Below are positions 42,936 to 53,836 of a stretch of DNA of 64,000 nucleotides, piece by piece. A model generated the notes under the pieces. The model was not told the origin of the DNA. It searched no databases and saw nothing but the letters and a program-made list of their open reading frames with translations. The stretch is from contig NZ_CP042261.1 in NCBI RefSeq assembly GCF_007855645.1, positions 724,501 to 788,500 on the forward strand, in the 5' to 3' direction. Position 1 is the first letter of the stretch. Every line of letters starts with the position of its first letter. A program made the position numbers and the translations under genes. Source of the DNA: Qingshengfaniella alkalisoli. Its GTDB lineage: Bacteria > Pseudomonadota > Alphaproteobacteria > Rhodobacterales > Rhodobacteraceae.

Positions 42936-44258
42936 ATGATGCGGCGTGCTGATACGCCAGATATTCCGGATTCCGGACCTAAAAGCTTCGACGACTACGA
43001 TCTGAAGCTTGGGGATATCATGCGCGGCGAACGTGCGACTTTGGGCAAGTCGCTTCTGGATGTTCAGCGCGAAATAAAGATCAAGGCCAGCTACATCGCA
43101 GCGATCGAAAACGCCGATCTGGCCGCGTTCGAGACGCCGGGTTTCATCGCCGGTTATGTCCGGTCCTATGCACGATATCTGAAAATGAACCCGGATTGGG
43201 TTTACAAGGCCTTCTGCGAAGAAAGCGGGTTTTCGCATGTCACGGGGCTGGATGCAAAAATTCATGCAAAGCCGCAGAACACGAAATCGGTCGCACAGGT
43301 CGGCAGAAGTCACGGGGCCGCAAAAGCACCTGCGAAGCCTTTCAGTGACGAGATGCTTGCGCGTAGTCCAATTCAAGCCACGCCACGCAAACTGTTTCTG
43401 GGTGGAATCGAACCCGGGGCCGTTGGCTCGATCGTCGTGTTGACCGGGCTGATTGCAGCGCTTGGCTATGGTGGCTGGAGTGTTTTACAGCAAATCCAGC
43501 GCGTTACAGTTGCGCCGATCGAAACTCAGATTACCGCTTTGCCAACGGAAACAGGCGATGTGGAGGAACGGCCTTCGGAAAGCGTGGTGGCCGAAAACAC
43601 CCCGCCACGGGCCGAGGCACTAGAGCGTCTTTATCGCCCGCAGGTGCTGGAGCGCCCGGTTGTCGTGCCACGCGACGGGCCCATTGCGACGCTCGATCCT
43701 GCTGCGCAGGGAGTGTATGCAGGCTATAGGCCACCGCCGCAGATCGGGTCTGTGCCAGAGTTAAAGACCGCTGCGGCCACGCGCCCTGATCGTCCGGTAA
43801 TCATGTCCGCAGACCATATGGCTTTGGCCGAGATGACGCGCGCGGAGGAGGCGGTGGATACCGGAGAGGTGCAGGTGGTCGAAGAGCCCGCGCCAGGCAT
43901 CGTTATGTTTGCAGTGCGTCCGGCGTGGGTACGCGTTCGCGCGGCAGACGGCACTGTGCTGCTCGAAAAAATTCTGGAAACGGGTGAACGTTACGTATTG
44001 CCGGATACGGCGCAGCCGCCGACCCTGCGTGCGGGGAATTCTGGGTCTGTCTATTTCGCGGTAAATGGTCAGACATTGGGACCGGCGGGTCCCGGAACGT
44101 CGGTTGCCAAGAATGTTGTGCTATCGGCTGACGCGCTTGGGCAAAGCTATCAACTGGCCGATCTGAGCGAGAATCCCGAACTGGCGCGCGTCGCCGAACT
44201 GGCGATTGCGTCCCAAGAGCCACCTCTCGAGCAATCGACGGAGATCGCGCAGGATTGA
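42936..44258 (+). CDS. rodZ: RodZ-like cell-shape protein
   Basis: A 440-residue protein: cytoplasmic HTH_25 domain (about 23-92: [20 protein letters not shown], given in part, then [13 protein letters not shown]), a membrane segment at about 162-182, a Pro-rich periplasmic linker, and a C-terminal DUF4115 domain (about 330-405: [23 protein letters not shown] in outline). RodZ couples MreB to the cell-wall elongation machinery. Its position directly before ispG repeats the rodZ-ispG order of gammaproteobacteria. The ribosome-binding site is weak; two adjacent ATG codons are possible starts. Confidence 0.88.
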   Translation: MMRRADTPDIPDSGPKSFDDYDLKLGDIMRGERATLGKSLLDVQREIKIKASYIAAIENADLAAFETPGFIAGYVRSYARYLKMNPDWVYKAFCEESGFSHVTGLDAKIHAKPQNTKSVAQVGRSHGAAKAPAKPFSDEMLARSPIQATPRKLFLGGIEPGAVGSIVVLTGLIAALGYGGWSVLQQIQRVTVAPIETQITALPTETGDVEERPSESVVAENTPPRAEALERLYRPQVLERPVVVPRDGPIATLDPAAQGVYAGYRPPPQIGSVPELKTAAATRPDRPVIMSADHMALAEMTRAEEAVDTGEVQVVEEPAPGIVMFAVRPAWVRVRAADGTVLLEKILETGERYVLPDTAQPPTLRAGNSGSVYFAVNGQTLGPAGPGTSVAKNVVLSADALGQSYQLADLSENPELARVAELAIASQEPPLEQSTEIAQD

Positions 44259-44337
44259 TCTCGGGGCTGGCGTTGCGATGCCAGCCAGTCAGGTCTATCT
44301 AGGGCGCAGGATCACACCAGTCTTCGGAAAGGCCGAC

Positions 44338-45471
44338 ATGTCGATCAACCACATCCGTCCATGGCGAAACATCTATCGGCGCGAATCCCGGCAGATCCAT
44401 GTCGGGAACGTTCCTGTCGGCGGTGGCGCGCCGATTTCCGTTCAGACCATGACCAACACCGACACGACAGATGTCGCGGCGACCGTGGCGCAGGTGCAGG
44501 CCTGTGCGGAGGCGGGGGCCGATATTGTCCGCATATCGGTGCCGGATGAAGCTTCCTCCAGGGCGTTGAAGGACATCGTCGCCGAAAGCCCCGTGCCAAT
44601 CGTCGCTGACATTCATTTCCACTATAAGCGGGCGATTGAATCGGCGGATGCGGGGGCTGCCTGCCTGCGGATAAATCCCGGCAATATCGGCGATGAAAGC
44701 CGTGTCAAGGAAGTCATCCGCGCGGCCAAAGACCACGGCTGTTCCATTCGGATCGGTGTGAATGCGGGCAGCTTGGAACGCCATCTGCTGGAAAAATATG
44801 GCGAGCCATGCCCCGACGCCATGGTCGAGTCGGGATTGGACCATATCCGGATTCTGCAAGATAATGATTTCCACGAGTTCAAGATCAGCGTGAAGGCGTC
44901 AGATGTCTTTCTGGCGGCTGCCGCCTATCAGGGGATCGCCGAAGCCACCGATGCGCCCATCCATCTGGGAATCACCGAGGCGGGGGGGCTGACGGCAGGT
45001 ACGATCAAATCGGCGATTGGCCTGGGCAACCTGCTATGGATGGGTATCGGCGATACGCTGCGTGTGAGCCTGTCCGCCGATCCGGTCGAGGAGGTGAAGG
45101 TCGGCTACGAAATCCTGAAATCTCTGGGCCTGCGCCATCGCGGCGTGAACATCATTTCCTGTCCCTCCTGCGCGCGCCAGGGTTTTGACGTGATCAAGAC
45201 GGTCGAGGCGCTGGAGAAACGGTTGGAGCATGTGAAGACACCGATGAGCTTGTCCATCATCGGCTGCGTCGTGAACGGCCCGGGCGAGGCGCTGATGACC
45301 GATGTGGGTTTCACCGGTGGCGGGAAAGATGCCGGAATGGTTTATCTGGCGGGTAAGGCGTCGCACAAGATGTCGAATGATCAGATGATCAACCATATCG
45401 TGGAAGAGGTCGAAAAAAAGGCCGCGCAGATTGAAGCCGATAGCGCGGCCAGCGAGGAGGCGGCGCAGTAA
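44338..45471 (+). CDS. ispG: 4-hydroxy-3-methylbut-2-enyl diphosphate synthase (flavodoxin)
   Basis: A 378-residue [4Fe-4S] enzyme of the MEP isoprenoid pathway that turns MEcPP into HMBPP. The TIM-barrel part begins with [21 protein letters not shown] (shown here only in outline). The cluster cysteines lie in SCPSCARQG and [12 protein letters not shown]. The start [10 protein letters not shown] follows CGGAAAGGCCGAC; the 44 codons of open frame upstream overlap the end of rodZ. A hairpin overlaps its stop codon. Confidence 0.95.
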   Translation: MSINHIRPWRNIYRRESRQIHVGNVPVGGGAPISVQTMTNTDTTDVAATVAQVQACAEAGADIVRISVPDEASSRALKDIVAESPVPIVADIHFHYKRAIESADAGAACLRINPGNIGDESRVKEVIRAAKDHGCSIRIGVNAGSLERHLLEKYGEPCPDAMVESGLDHIRILQDNDFHEFKISVKASDVFLAAAAYQGIAEATDAPIHLGITEAGGLTAGTIKSAIGLGNLLWMGIGDTLRVSLSADPVEEVKVGYEILKSLGLRHRGVNIISCPSCARQGFDVIKTVEALEKRLEHVKTPMSLSIIGCVVNGPGEALMTDVGFTGGGKDAGMVYLAGKASHKMSNDQMINHIVEEVEKKAAQIEADSAASEEAAQ

Positions 45472-45478
45472 GCGCCGC
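45460..45478 (+). terminator. hairpin at the end of ispG
   Basis: GCGGCGC-AGTAA-GCGCCGC, a perfect 7-bp GC stem whose loop carries the ispG TAA stop, followed by GTCTTTGAC. Likely terminator between convergent genes, though the T-run is short. Confidence 0.55.
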
Positions 45479-45486
45479 GTCTTTGA

Positions 45487-46236
45487 CTATTCCGCGCGAA
45501 GTTCCGCGACGAAATCCTTCATCGAGGCCAAGGGCATGTAGCCGCGCAGCATCTGGTCCTCGATGACGAAACTGGGCGTGCCGTTGATCTGCAGCGCCTG
45601 TCCCAGAGCGTGGTTGGCCTGAATCTCGTTCATGACCGAGTCGTCATTCATACCGGCCAGAATCGTTTGGGCGTCGAGTCCCAAATCCGTGGCCAGGGTT
45701 TCGAGCGCTTCGGCGCTGATCTCGCCCCGGAATTCGAACAGCGCGTCATGCAGGTCCTTATAGGCGTCCATCCCGATTTCATTGCGTGCGGCGATGGCAA
45801 ATTGCGAAGCCAGAACCGACTGCGGACCCAGAATCGGGAATTCTTTTACGATGAAACGAATATTGCCGTCGGTGCTGACCAGATCCTCCACATCCTCAAA
45901 CGCGCGCTTGCAATAGCCACAGCGGTAATCGAGGAACTCGACCATGGTGATATCACCGTCGGGGTTGCCGCCGACCCATGAGTAACCGTCATCGAAAATG
46001 GCGTCGCTGTTTTCCGAGATCAGCGTCTGATCCGTTGTGGCTTGAGCGTCCTGTTGTCGTTGTTCCAGCGCGTTGACGGCTTCGATGATGACTTCAGGAT
46101 TGTCGATCAGGTATTGACGAACCTCGCTGCGGAAGGCCGCGCGTTCGCTGTCGGTCATATTGGCCGGGTCGAAGGCCAGCGCTGGCGTTGCGGCCGTCAT
46201 AAGGGCAAGGCCGATTGCGAGCATGACTGGTTTCAT
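45487..46236 (-). CDS. DsbA-family periplasmic thiol oxidoreductase
   Basis: A 249-residue exported protein. The signal peptide is cleaved after A21, followed by a helical N-terminal extension (about 22-85). The thioredoxin-fold DsbA domain has the CGYC active site (C106, C109) and the cis-Pro loop GTPSF. The extension places it with the Com1/ScsC-like group, some of which isomerise rather than oxidise disulfides. Start after ACGGAGATAACGTT. It begins 4 bases after the M48 protease stop, so the two form an operon of periplasmic protein quality control. Confidence 0.9.
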   Translation of the reverse strand: MKPVMLAIGLALMTAATPALAFDPANMTDSERAAFRSEVRQYLIDNPEVIIEAVNALEQRQQDAQATTDQTLISENSDAIFDDGYSWVGGNPDGDITMVEFLDYRCGYCKRAFEDVEDLVSTDGNIRFIVKEFPILGPQSVLASQFAIAARNEIGMDAYKDLHDALFEFRGEISAEALETLATDLGLDAQTILAGMNDDSVMNEIQANHALGQALQINGTPSFVIEDQMLRGYMPLASMKDFVAELRAE

Positions 46237-46240
46237 AACG

Positions 46241-47593
46241 TTATCTCCGTTTTCCGGCAGACTGGGCTGCGCGGGCGATGTCTTGGGCCCGGTTCCATCC
46301 GGGTGACCCGGTCGGCAACTGTCCGAGCGCACGCTGCGCGTGGACATGAGCGGATGCCAGATCGCCCGTCAAGGCAAGCCGTTCTGCGGTGGTTACAGAT
46401 GCCATACCGTTTTCGCCCTCGCTTGCATAGGCGGTGGCAAGGTCGCGCAAGAGACGCGCGTTGAACGGATCGCGGGCGCGGGCGGTTTCCAGAACCTCGC
46501 GGGCCTGTGTGCGTGAGGCGGCGGTGTTACGGGCCATCAGCGCGCGACCATAGCCCGCAAGGATCAGCGGTTCATAGGGAGCAAGTTCTGCGGCGCGGGC
46601 ATAGGCGGCGATGGCAGCGTCCACCCGTCCGCTTTCCAGTTCCACCCATCCGGCCAGATCGTGAAAATAGGGATCATCGGGGCTGCGGGCGGTCAGCATG
46701 GCGGCATAGCGCTGCGCGGCGGTGTAATCGGGCGTGACGAGTGCCGCAACGGATCGCTGGATCAGTGCGGCGTCGCTGTCATCACCTGCGGCCAGCCGGT
46801 TTGCGGTATAGCCGGGGCTGCGCAGATAGGCCGAGAGCTTGCCCTGCGCCCGACCGAACCAATAATCGGCGGTGGTGTTGTCGTAATCCTGATCCGGCAG
46901 GCGCGCCGCGTAATCGGCCACGGCGCGTTTGCGGTCGCGTGACAGCGGGTGGCTGTAAGTGTAGGGGTTGCGCCGGACTGACGACATCGCTTCCTGCGCC
47001 TCGAAATGATCGAGGAGTTGGCTCATCGCGCGTGGGTCGATGCCGGAGCGCGCCATGTAGCGCATGCCGGATTGATCGGCGGAGGCCTCTTCCGCGCGGG
47101 TATGGGCAAGGAAGGCGCTGTGGGCCGCGCCAGCAGCGCCTGCGGCCAAGCCTGCTGCAACTTCGGCGTTGTTGGTGCCGACACCTGCGGCAAGCGCGAG
47201 CGCGATTCCAATGCCGGTGACCGTCCGACTGCTTTGCGCGTTCAGCCGCCGACGAGAAAAATGCCCGTTGGCGATATGGGCAATTTCATGGGCGAAGACG
47301 GCCTGAAGTTCTGCCGCGTTGCGGGCCTTCAGGATTAGTCCCGCGTTTACGAAAATATGCGAGCTATCAACGACAAAGGCGTTCATCGACATGTCATTGA
47401 TGACCAGAACTTTCGTGCGGTTCGCGGGCAAGCCGGCCGCCACCAGCAACGGTTGGGCCATCATGTTCAGCCCATGCTCCATCCCTGCGTCGCGCAGCAG
47501 GGATCGGGCCTGCGCGGCGGGCGACAGCATCATCAGAAGTGACGCGACGAGGCACAACCGCGACAGGGCGGCAGGGATAAGGGAACTGAGCAT
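46241..47593 (-). CDS. M48-family periplasmic metalloprotease with TPR region (BepA-like)
   Basis: A 450-residue exported protease: signal peptide cleaved near AAQA (about 29), zinc site H102-E-x-x-H106 (AHEIAHIANGH), the third ligand in RAEEASADQSG, and a C-terminal TPR-like helical half from about 280. This build matches BepA/YfgC, which degrades or assists outer-membrane assembly proteins. I chose the ATG after GAGGAGGTCA (spacing is short); an upstream GTG adds four residues. Operon with the DsbA-like gene. Divergent from the aminotransferase gene. Confidence 0.88.
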   Translation of the reverse strand: MLSSLIPAALSRLCLVASLLMMLSPAAQARSLLRDAGMEHGLNMMAQPLLVAAGLPANRTKVLVINDMSMNAFVVDSSHIFVNAGLILKARNAAELQAVFAHEIAHIANGHFSRRRLNAQSSRTVTGIGIALALAAGVGTNNAEVAAGLAAGAAGAAHSAFLAHTRAEEASADQSGMRYMARSGIDPRAMSQLLDHFEAQEAMSSVRRNPYTYSHPLSRDRKRAVADYAARLPDQDYDNTTADYWFGRAQGKLSAYLRSPGYTANRLAAGDDSDAALIQRSVAALVTPDYTAAQRYAAMLTARSPDDPYFHDLAGWVELESGRVDAAIAAYARAAELAPYEPLILAGYGRALMARNTAASRTQAREVLETARARDPFNARLLRDLATAYASEGENGMASVTTAERLALTGDLASAHVHAQRALGQLPTGSPGWNRAQDIARAAQSAGKRR

Positions 47594-47649
47594 TGACCTC
47601 CTCACGTCGGAATGCGACGGAACTTGGCGGGCAGAGTAGGAAGAATTTC

Positions 47650-48804
47650 ATGAAGACTTCAAGGCGCAGCGAGGTTGATCCCTTCATCGTGATGGATGTG
47701 ATGGAAGCCGCCGCCAAAGCGGAAGCCGCCGGACGTCACATCATCCATATGGAGGTCGGCCAACCCGGCACGGCTGCGCCGCAAAAGGCGCGTCAGGCGT
47801 TGTCGGATGCCATGGACGCGGATGCGCTTGGCTACACGGTTGCGCTTGGTATTCCTGCGCTACGCGACGGAATCGCGGCGCTTCACCAGCGCTGGTATGG
47901 CGTGGATCTCGATCCCGCGCGGGTCGTTGTGACAGCAGGATCATCGGCGGCATTCACGCTGGCTTTCACGGCGCTGTTCGATGAGGGGGACAGTGTCGGG
48001 GTCACGGAGCCGGGATACCCGTCCTACCGCCAGATACTGAAGGCTTTAAGCCTTCGGTCGGTCGGTGTGCCGACCCATGAAGAACATGCCCACCGCTTGC
48101 GGCCCGAAGATATTCCCGAGGGTTTGAACGGAATGATGGTGGCCTCGCCTGCCAACCCGACAGGTGTGATGCTTGGCCGCGATGATCTGGCGGCGCTGAT
48201 CGAGCGGTGTCAATCGCTTGGCACCAGCTTCATCTCGGACGAGATTTACCACGGTCTGCACTACGGCCCGCGGGCGGTGTCGGCGCTGGAAGTTTCGGAT
48301 GATCTTTATGTCATCAATTCCTTCTCGAAATACTTCTCGATGACAGGCTGGCGTCTGGGCTGGATGGTTGTGCCGCCCGATCATGTCCGCACGATCGAGC
48401 GTTTGGCGCAAAACCTGTTCATATGTGCCCCCCATGCCGCGCAGGTGGCGGCTTTGGGCGCTTTGACGGCGATTGACGAACTGGAACAGAACCGCGAGGT
48501 CTATGCTGCCAATCGCCAGTTGTTGCTGGATGGACTGCCCAAGGTCGGGCTGACGAGTTTTGCACCGCCAGACGGGGCTTTCTACGTTTATGCCGATGTG
48601 TCGGACTGGACCGACGACAGCCGCGCATTTGCTGCAGAGATATTGGAACAGGCGGGTGTCGCCATCACACCGGGGCTGGATTTCGATCCGGTGCGCGGGC
48701 ATCAGACGATCCGCTTCTCCTATGCGCGCAGCACCGCCGATATCCGTGAAGGGCTGACGCGGCTGCAAGGCTATCTGTCGCAGCGCGGCAAACCACAAGG
48801 ATGA
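47650..48804 (+). CDS. class I/II PLP aminotransferase
   Basis: A 384-residue fold-type I aminotransferase. It carries HMEVGQPGTAAP at the N-terminus, ASPANPTG, the DEIYHGLHY stretch, the PLP lysine K227 in SFSKYFSMTGWRLGW, and the substrate-carboxylate Arg near the C-terminus (IRFSYARS). It belongs with the aspartate/aromatic-type group; the substrate is not determinable by eye. The start follows TAGGAAGAATTTC; upstream codons of the open frame are rejected. Its end overlaps the amidase start by 4 bases (ATGA). Confidence 0.88.
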   Translation: MKTSRRSEVDPFIVMDVMEAAAKAEAAGRHIIHMEVGQPGTAAPQKARQALSDAMDADALGYTVALGIPALRDGIAALHQRWYGVDLDPARVVVTAGSSAAFTLAFTALFDEGDSVGVTEPGYPSYRQILKALSLRSVGVPTHEEHAHRLRPEDIPEGLNGMMVASPANPTGVMLGRDDLAALIERCQSLGTSFISDEIYHGLHYGPRAVSALEVSDDLYVINSFSKYFSMTGWRLGWMVVPPDHVRTIERLAQNLFICAPHAAQVAALGALTAIDELEQNREVYAANRQLLLDGLPKVGLTSFAPPDGAFYVYADVSDWTDDSRAFAAEILEQAGVAITPGLDFDPVRGHQTIRFSYARSTADIREGLTRLQGYLSQRGKPQG

Positions 48805-49976
48805 AGATAGCCATTTTTCAGACATTGGGGGCAATTTTGTTTGCCTCGGCAGTGTCTGCGCAGTCCATGCCGTCAGCGCTGACAAGGATCGTGCCGGAAC
48901 GCACAGAAATCGGAATGAGTGAATCAGGCGATCCAGTCATCGGCATCGGCCTGTCGCGGCCCTTGCCTTGGCGCTTGGAAACATCCGCCACGCCGCCCAC
49001 GCTGACTGTTGAGTTCAACTCGCTGTCGGGCGGGGATGTTGCCGATCAGATCACATTGGCCGAGCCGGTTGAGGCGGTGCGGCAACAGCAAGCTGATAAC
49101 AAGACCCGCGTCACGTTTTGGCTGACCGCGCCAATGCGGGTCGCGCAGGCGGGGATGCAGGTAGACAATCCGGATCAGGCCGCGATCCTTTCTATACGGC
49201 TGGTTCCAGACCCAGACCCAGAGTCAGACGCGGTTGCGGGGCAGGGGATGGACGCCGTCACGAACCATTCCGGTGATGCGGCGCGACTTGTCGTGATGCT
49301 CGATCCCGGCCACGGGGGTGATGATAGGGGGGCGCAGTACGGCGGTATCGACGAGGCCGATCTCGTGCTGGATTTTACGCGGGCACTGCGTGACCGGCTG
49401 GCACGCGACACCGGCTTCGATGTACGGCTGACCCGTCAGGAGGACGGCTTTGTTTCGCTTTACGAACGCGTCAGCCAGGCGCGGGAGGCTGACGCGGACG
49501 TGTTCATCTCTATTCACGCGGATTCGGTCTTGCGCGGACAGGCCAGAGGGGCAAGCGTCTATACCCTACGACGTGATGGCGAAGATCCGCTGAACAGCTA
49601 TCTGGACGGCACACGTCCGAGGGGCGATCTGATAACCCAGCTTGACCTGACGGGGCACACGGATGATGTCGCCACGGCATTGCTGGACTTGTCTCAGCGC
49701 ACGACATCGCCGCGCAGCAAGACATTGGCGCATTCGCTGGTGGGGGCTATGGCAGATGAGGGCGTGGTACTTTACAAACATCCGGAAAAGCTGGCGAACT
49801 TTGTTGTGCTGCGCGCGCCTGATATCCCATCGGTTCTGGTGGAGCTGGGTTTTCTGTCAAACCCCGCTGACCGCGCACTGATCACGGACCCGGACTGGCA
49901 GCGACGGATGATCGACGCCCTGACCAAGGGGCTGTTGCTATGGTTGGACGGCTCGGACGATACCGTTATGCGGTAA
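48801..49976 (+). CDS. amiC: N-acetylmuramoyl-L-alanine amidase (AmiC type)
   Basis: A 391-residue exported zinc amidase that splits septal peptidoglycan between muramic acid and alanine. A signal peptide (cleaved after VSAQ or nearby) is followed by an AMIN-like beta domain (about 40-135). The Amidase_3 domain (about 163-385) has ligands H in LDPGHGGDDRG, E in IDEADLV and H in SIHAD, and the catalytic Glu in LVELGFLSN. Translationally coupled to the aminotransferase and followed by mrcA, an order common in alphaproteobacteria. Confidence 0.92.
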   Translation: MKIAIFQTLGAILFASAVSAQSMPSALTRIVPERTEIGMSESGDPVIGIGLSRPLPWRLETSATPPTLTVEFNSLSGGDVADQITLAEPVEAVRQQQADNKTRVTFWLTAPMRVAQAGMQVDNPDQAAILSIRLVPDPDPESDAVAGQGMDAVTNHSGDAARLVVMLDPGHGGDDRGAQYGGIDEADLVLDFTRALRDRLARDTGFDVRLTRQEDGFVSLYERVSQAREADADVFISIHADSVLRGQARGASVYTLRRDGEDPLNSYLDGTRPRGDLITQLDLTGHTDDVATALLDLSQRTTSPRSKTLAHSLVGAMADEGVVLYKHPEKLANFVVLRAPDIPSVLVELGFLSNPADRALITDPDWQRRMIDALTKGLLLWLDGSDDTVMR

Positions 49977-50068
49977 CGTTCCGTCTGTTTTCGCTTGAAG
50001 CGAATTGTGATTTTGACCCTTCATGGCAGCCCTTGTATAAGCGGGGCTCCACAACCCCAGAGGTTCCG

Positions 50069-52600
50069 TTGCTCCGTTTCATCCTTGGTTTTTTTGGTGC
50101 GATTTTCAGCTTCGTCACGATTGGCGCGGTACTGGCCGGACTTATCGTCGGTGCGATTTTCTGGATGTATGGCCGCGACCTGCCCGATCACGATCAGTTG
50201 TCGCAATATGCGCCGCCGACGATCAGCCGCGTATATTCGGCTGAAGGCGAGTTGATCGACGAGTTTGCGCAGGAGCGTCGCCTGTTCGTACCATCCTCGG
50301 AAATTCCGGACCTTGTGAAGCAGGCATTCATTTCCGCTGAGGACAAGAACTTCTATACCCATCACGGCTATGACACTCTCGGCATGGTCAAGGCCGCAAT
50401 TGATATGGCGCAGGGGGGTGCGCTGCGCGGTGCGTCAACGATCACGCAGCAGGTGATGAAGAACTTCCTTCTATCCGGCGACCGTTCGGCAGAGAGGAAA
50501 ATCAAGGAACTGATCCTCGCTGCGCGCTTGGAAGAAACGCTGTCCAAGGACCAGATTCTCGAACTCTATCTGAACGAGATTTATCTGGGGCAGAACAGTT
50601 ATGGGGTAGCGGCGGCGGCGCAGACCTATTTCAACAAGAAGCTGTCCGATCTGGATGCGGAAGAGGCGGCTTATCTGGCAGCGCTGCCCAAGGCGCCCTC
50701 CACCTACCATCCGGTGCGCGAGATGGACCGCGCGGTTGCGCGTCGTAACTTCGTGCTGCGCGAGATGAACGAGAACGGCTATCTCGACGATGAAAGTTAC
50801 GAAGTGGCCCGCGCAGCTCCGCTGAAAAGCGTTCAGAATGGCGACTATGACAGTTTCCGCCGCTCGGTGCCGCCGCGTGATTATTTCACCGACGAGATTC
50901 GCCGCCAGTTGTCGCAGGATTTCGGCGAGACGGAATTCTTCACTGGAGGCCTGAGCATCCGATCCACCTTTGATCCGGACTTGCAGGGGCGGGCGGCCGA
51001 GTCGTTGCGGCATGGTCTCGAACAATACGATCGCAGTCGTGGAATCTGGCGCGGAACGGGTGCAACGATCGCCACGGATACTCTGGGTGATGAAGGTCTG
51101 TGGCGTGCCGCGCTGGCTGAAACCGACGTGCCCCGAGATATCACGGGCTGGTATCCGGCCGTGGTGCTGTCCACCGAAGACTCGACCGCGCAATTGGGCA
51201 TCGAAGGGTTGGATCGCGACGCCGAGACGCAATTCATCCCCGCCAATGATGTGACCTGGGCGCGCCGCGCCGGTCAGAACCGTGCACAGGTTCCGGCGGA
51301 TCTTGTGTCCGCAGGCGATGTCGTTCTGGTGCGGCAAATGACGGATGATGCGGGCAACCCCACCCGCTGGTCTTTGCGCCAAGTACCGGAAGTGCAGGGT
51401 GCTTTCATGGCGATGGACGTCAATTCCGGTCGTGTGCTGGCGATGCAGGGCGGTTTTTCGTATCAGAGTTCCGTTTTCAATCGTGCGACACAGGCGACGC
51501 GGCAGCCAGGATCATCGTTCAAACCCTTCGTTTACGCGGCAGCGCTCGACAGCGGATACACACCAGCAACCATCGTGATCGACGCACCGATCGAGGTGAA
51601 TATCGGCGGTACGATCTGGCGCCCCAAGAACTATTCGAACAAGTTTTACGGTCCCACACCGTTGCGGACGGGGATTGAGCGTTCGCGGAACCTGATGACA
51701 GTGCGGCTTGCACAGGCCGTCGGGATGGACACCGTGGCCGATTACGCCGAACGCTTTGGCGTCTATGACGATATGGGGCCGTATCTGGCAAATTCGCTGG
51801 GATCCGAGGAAACCACGCTTTGGCGCATGGTCGCGGCCTATTCGATGTTTGCCAATGGCGGTGAACGCGTGCAGCCGACGCTGGTCGACCGTGTTCAGGA
51901 CCGCTGGGGTAAGACGATCTACCGACATGAGGCGCGCCGATGCACGGATTGTGAAAAGTTGAACCTGCCGCGCGGCGAAGCGCCGCACATCGACAGCGAC
52001 CGTGAACAGGTGATGGATCCGATCACGGCATATCAGTTGACCTCCATGATGAAGGGCGTTGTGGATCGCGGCACCGCATCGGGCCGGGTCAATCTGCCGG
52101 TGCCCACAGCAGGCAAAACCGGCACGACCAATGACGAGAAAGACGTCTGGTTCGTTGGCTTCACCTCCAACATCGCGGCAGGGTGTTATATCGGCTACGA
52201 CCAGCCGCGTCCGCTGGGGCGGGGTGCCGCTGGCGGTAGTATGTGCGGGCCCGTATTCAACGAGTTCATGAAGTATGCGGTCGAGATTTTCGGTGGTGGA
52301 CCGTTCAAGGTTCCGCCGGGTGGGCATTTCATCAAGATCGACCGGATCAGTGGTGCGCGTCTGGCCGACAGCGCCACTGGCCCGAATGTGGTTGCGGAAT
52401 ATTTCCGCGATGGCGTAACGCCGGTCTTCGGGGCCGCCGCGATGGTCGATGGGGGCTTCGCCATGGGGTCGGAACTGCCGCTCTATTCGCGGTCCGAAGC
52501 GCTGCGCGCGGCGGAGGAGATCATCACCTCGACGGGTGAGCGCCGGTCCATTCCACGGAAAGCGACATTCGGTGCGATCAGTTCTGGAGGGCTCTACTAG
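50069..52600 (+). CDS. mrcA: penicillin-binding protein 1A
   Basis: An 843-residue bifunctional class A PBP: short cytoplasmic N-terminus, one membrane segment (about 5-30), glycosyltransferase GT51 domain with catalytic Glu in [11 protein letters not shown] (about 91) and [13 protein letters not shown], an OB-like insert, and a transpeptidase domain with SxxK in PGSSFKPF, SxN in ERSRNLMT and KTGTT. I propose the TTG start preceded by AGAGGTTCCG, because the longer ATG frame overlaps amiC by 37 bases and carries 43 residues without membrane or family signal. Followed by prfB. Confidence 0.93.
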   Translation: MLRFILGFFGAIFSFVTIGAVLAGLIVGAIFWMYGRDLPDHDQLSQYAPPTISRVYSAEGELIDEFAQERRLFVPSSEIPDLVKQAFISAEDKNFYTHHGYDTLGMVKAAIDMAQGGALRGASTITQQVMKNFLLSGDRSAERKIKELILAARLEETLSKDQILELYLNEIYLGQNSYGVAAAAQTYFNKKLSDLDAEEAAYLAALPKAPSTYHPVREMDRAVARRNFVLREMNENGYLDDESYEVARAAPLKSVQNGDYDSFRRSVPPRDYFTDEIRRQLSQDFGETEFFTGGLSIRSTFDPDLQGRAAESLRHGLEQYDRSRGIWRGTGATIATDTLGDEGLWRAALAETDVPRDITGWYPAVVLSTEDSTAQLGIEGLDRDAETQFIPANDVTWARRAGQNRAQVPADLVSAGDVVLVRQMTDDAGNPTRWSLRQVPEVQGAFMAMDVNSGRVLAMQGGFSYQSSVFNRATQATRQPGSSFKPFVYAAALDSGYTPATIVIDAPIEVNIGGTIWRPKNYSNKFYGPTPLRTGIERSRNLMTVRLAQAVGMDTVADYAERFGVYDDMGPYLANSLGSEETTLWRMVAAYSMFANGGERVQPTLVDRVQDRWGKTIYRHEARRCTDCEKLNLPRGEAPHIDSDREQVMDPITAYQLTSMMKGVVDRGTASGRVNLPVPTAGKTGTTNDEKDVWFVGFTSNIAAGCYIGYDQPRPLGRGAAGGSMCGPVFNEFMKYAVEIFGGGPFKVPPGGHFIKIDRISGARLADSATGPNVVAEYFRDGVTPVFGAAAMVDGGFAMGSELPLYSRSEALRAAEEIITSTGERRSIPRKATFGAISSGGLY

Positions 52601-52695
52601 CCCCGCCTGCTTGCACGCGACTTCAGCCGAAACTATACATCCGTCTCCGACCCATGCGGGTCGTCGAGTTTCCAGAATGCGAGGGTTGTCCCAAG

Positions 52696-53820
52696 ATGCG
52701 CGCCGAAATTCAGAATGCCGTTGCCGAAGTCGAGAAATCTCTCGACCTGCTTGCCCAACGTCTGGATTGGGACACTGCCGAGCATCGGCTGGAAGAATTC
52801 AACGCCATGACGGAAGATCCCGATCTGTGGAACGATCCTGATCGCGCGCAGAAACTCATGCGTGACCGCCAGGCGCTGCTCGATTCGATGAACACCTACA
52901 AGGGGCTGAAACAGGACCTGAAGGACAATGTCGAACTGATCGAGTTGGGCGAGATGGAGGACGACAAGGACGTCATCGCCGATGCGGAAGGTGCGATCAA
53001 GGATTTGAAGGAACGTGCCGCCCAGAAGGAAATCGAGGCGCTTCTGGACGGAGAGGCGGACGCCAACGACACGTTCCTTGAAATCAATTCCGGGGCCGGC
53101 GGCACGGAATCCTGCGACTGGGCGTCGATGTTGGCGCGGATGTATGTTCGCTGGGCCGAAGCACATGGCTACAAGGTCGAGCTTCAGTCCGAAAGCGCGG
53201 GCGAAGAGGCGGGTATCAAATCCGCCGCCTACAAGATCTCCGGCCACAATGCCTATGGCTGGTTGAAATCGGAATCGGGTGTGCATCGTCTTGTGCGTAT
53301 TTCTCCGTTCGATTCATCGGCACGGCGGCACACATCCTTCTGTTCTGTATGGGTCTATCCGGTGGTGGACGACAATATCGAGATCGAGGTCAACCCGGCC
53401 GATATCCGCGTTGATACATACCGGTCATCGGGCGCTGGCGGGCAGCACGTCAACACGACCGACTCGGCGGTACGGATTACGCACCACCCGACGGGGATCG
53501 TCGTGACCAGTTCAGAAAAATCGCAGCACCAGAACCGTGATATCGCCATGAAGGCATTGAAATCGCGGTTGTATCAGATGGAACTGGAAAAGCGCACGGC
53601 GTCAATTCAGGAAGCGCATGATAACAAGGGCGAAGCGGGTTGGGGCAACCAGATCCGGTCCTATGTCTTGCAGCCTTACCAGATGGTCAAAGACCTGCGT
53701 ACCAATGTCGAAACCAGCGATACACAGGGCGTATTGGATGGTGACCTGGACAAGTTCATGGCAGCAACACTGGCCCTGCAGGTATCAGGCAAAAGTCGTA
53801 GCGAAGCGCAGACGGATTGA
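52696..53820 (+). CDS. prfB: peptide chain release factor 2
   Basis: A 374-residue RF2. The stop-codon recognition motif is SPF (203-205 in [11 protein letters not shown]), which marks RF2 rather than RF1 (PxT), and the catalytic GGQ is at 248-250 ([12 protein letters not shown]). It releases peptides at UGA and UAA. The gene is in one frame: no programmed +1 frameshift site (CTTTGAC) near codon 25 was found. The start MRAEIQNAV agrees with the family; the frame extends 14 codons further upstream past a small hairpin. Confidence 0.96.
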   Translation: MRAEIQNAVAEVEKSLDLLAQRLDWDTAEHRLEEFNAMTEDPDLWNDPDRAQKLMRDRQALLDSMNTYKGLKQDLKDNVELIELGEMEDDKDVIADAEGAIKDLKERAAQKEIEALLDGEADANDTFLEINSGAGGTESCDWASMLARMYVRWAEAHGYKVELQSESAGEEAGIKSAAYKISGHNAYGWLKSESGVHRLVRISPFDSSARRHTSFCSVWVYPVVDDNIEIEVNPADIRVDTYRSSGAGGQHVNTTDSAVRITHHPTGIVVTSSEKSQHQNRDIAMKALKSRLYQMELEKRTASIQEAHDNKGEAGWGNQIRSYVLQPYQMVKDLRTNVETSDTQGVLDGDLDKFMAATLALQVSGKSRSEAQTD

Positions 53821-53836
53821 GGGGCCGACCGGGGCC

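Noticed and set aside
52654-52770. Programmed frameshift in prfB
   Set aside because: The gene is open in a single frame and no CTTTGAC slip site was seen near the start.
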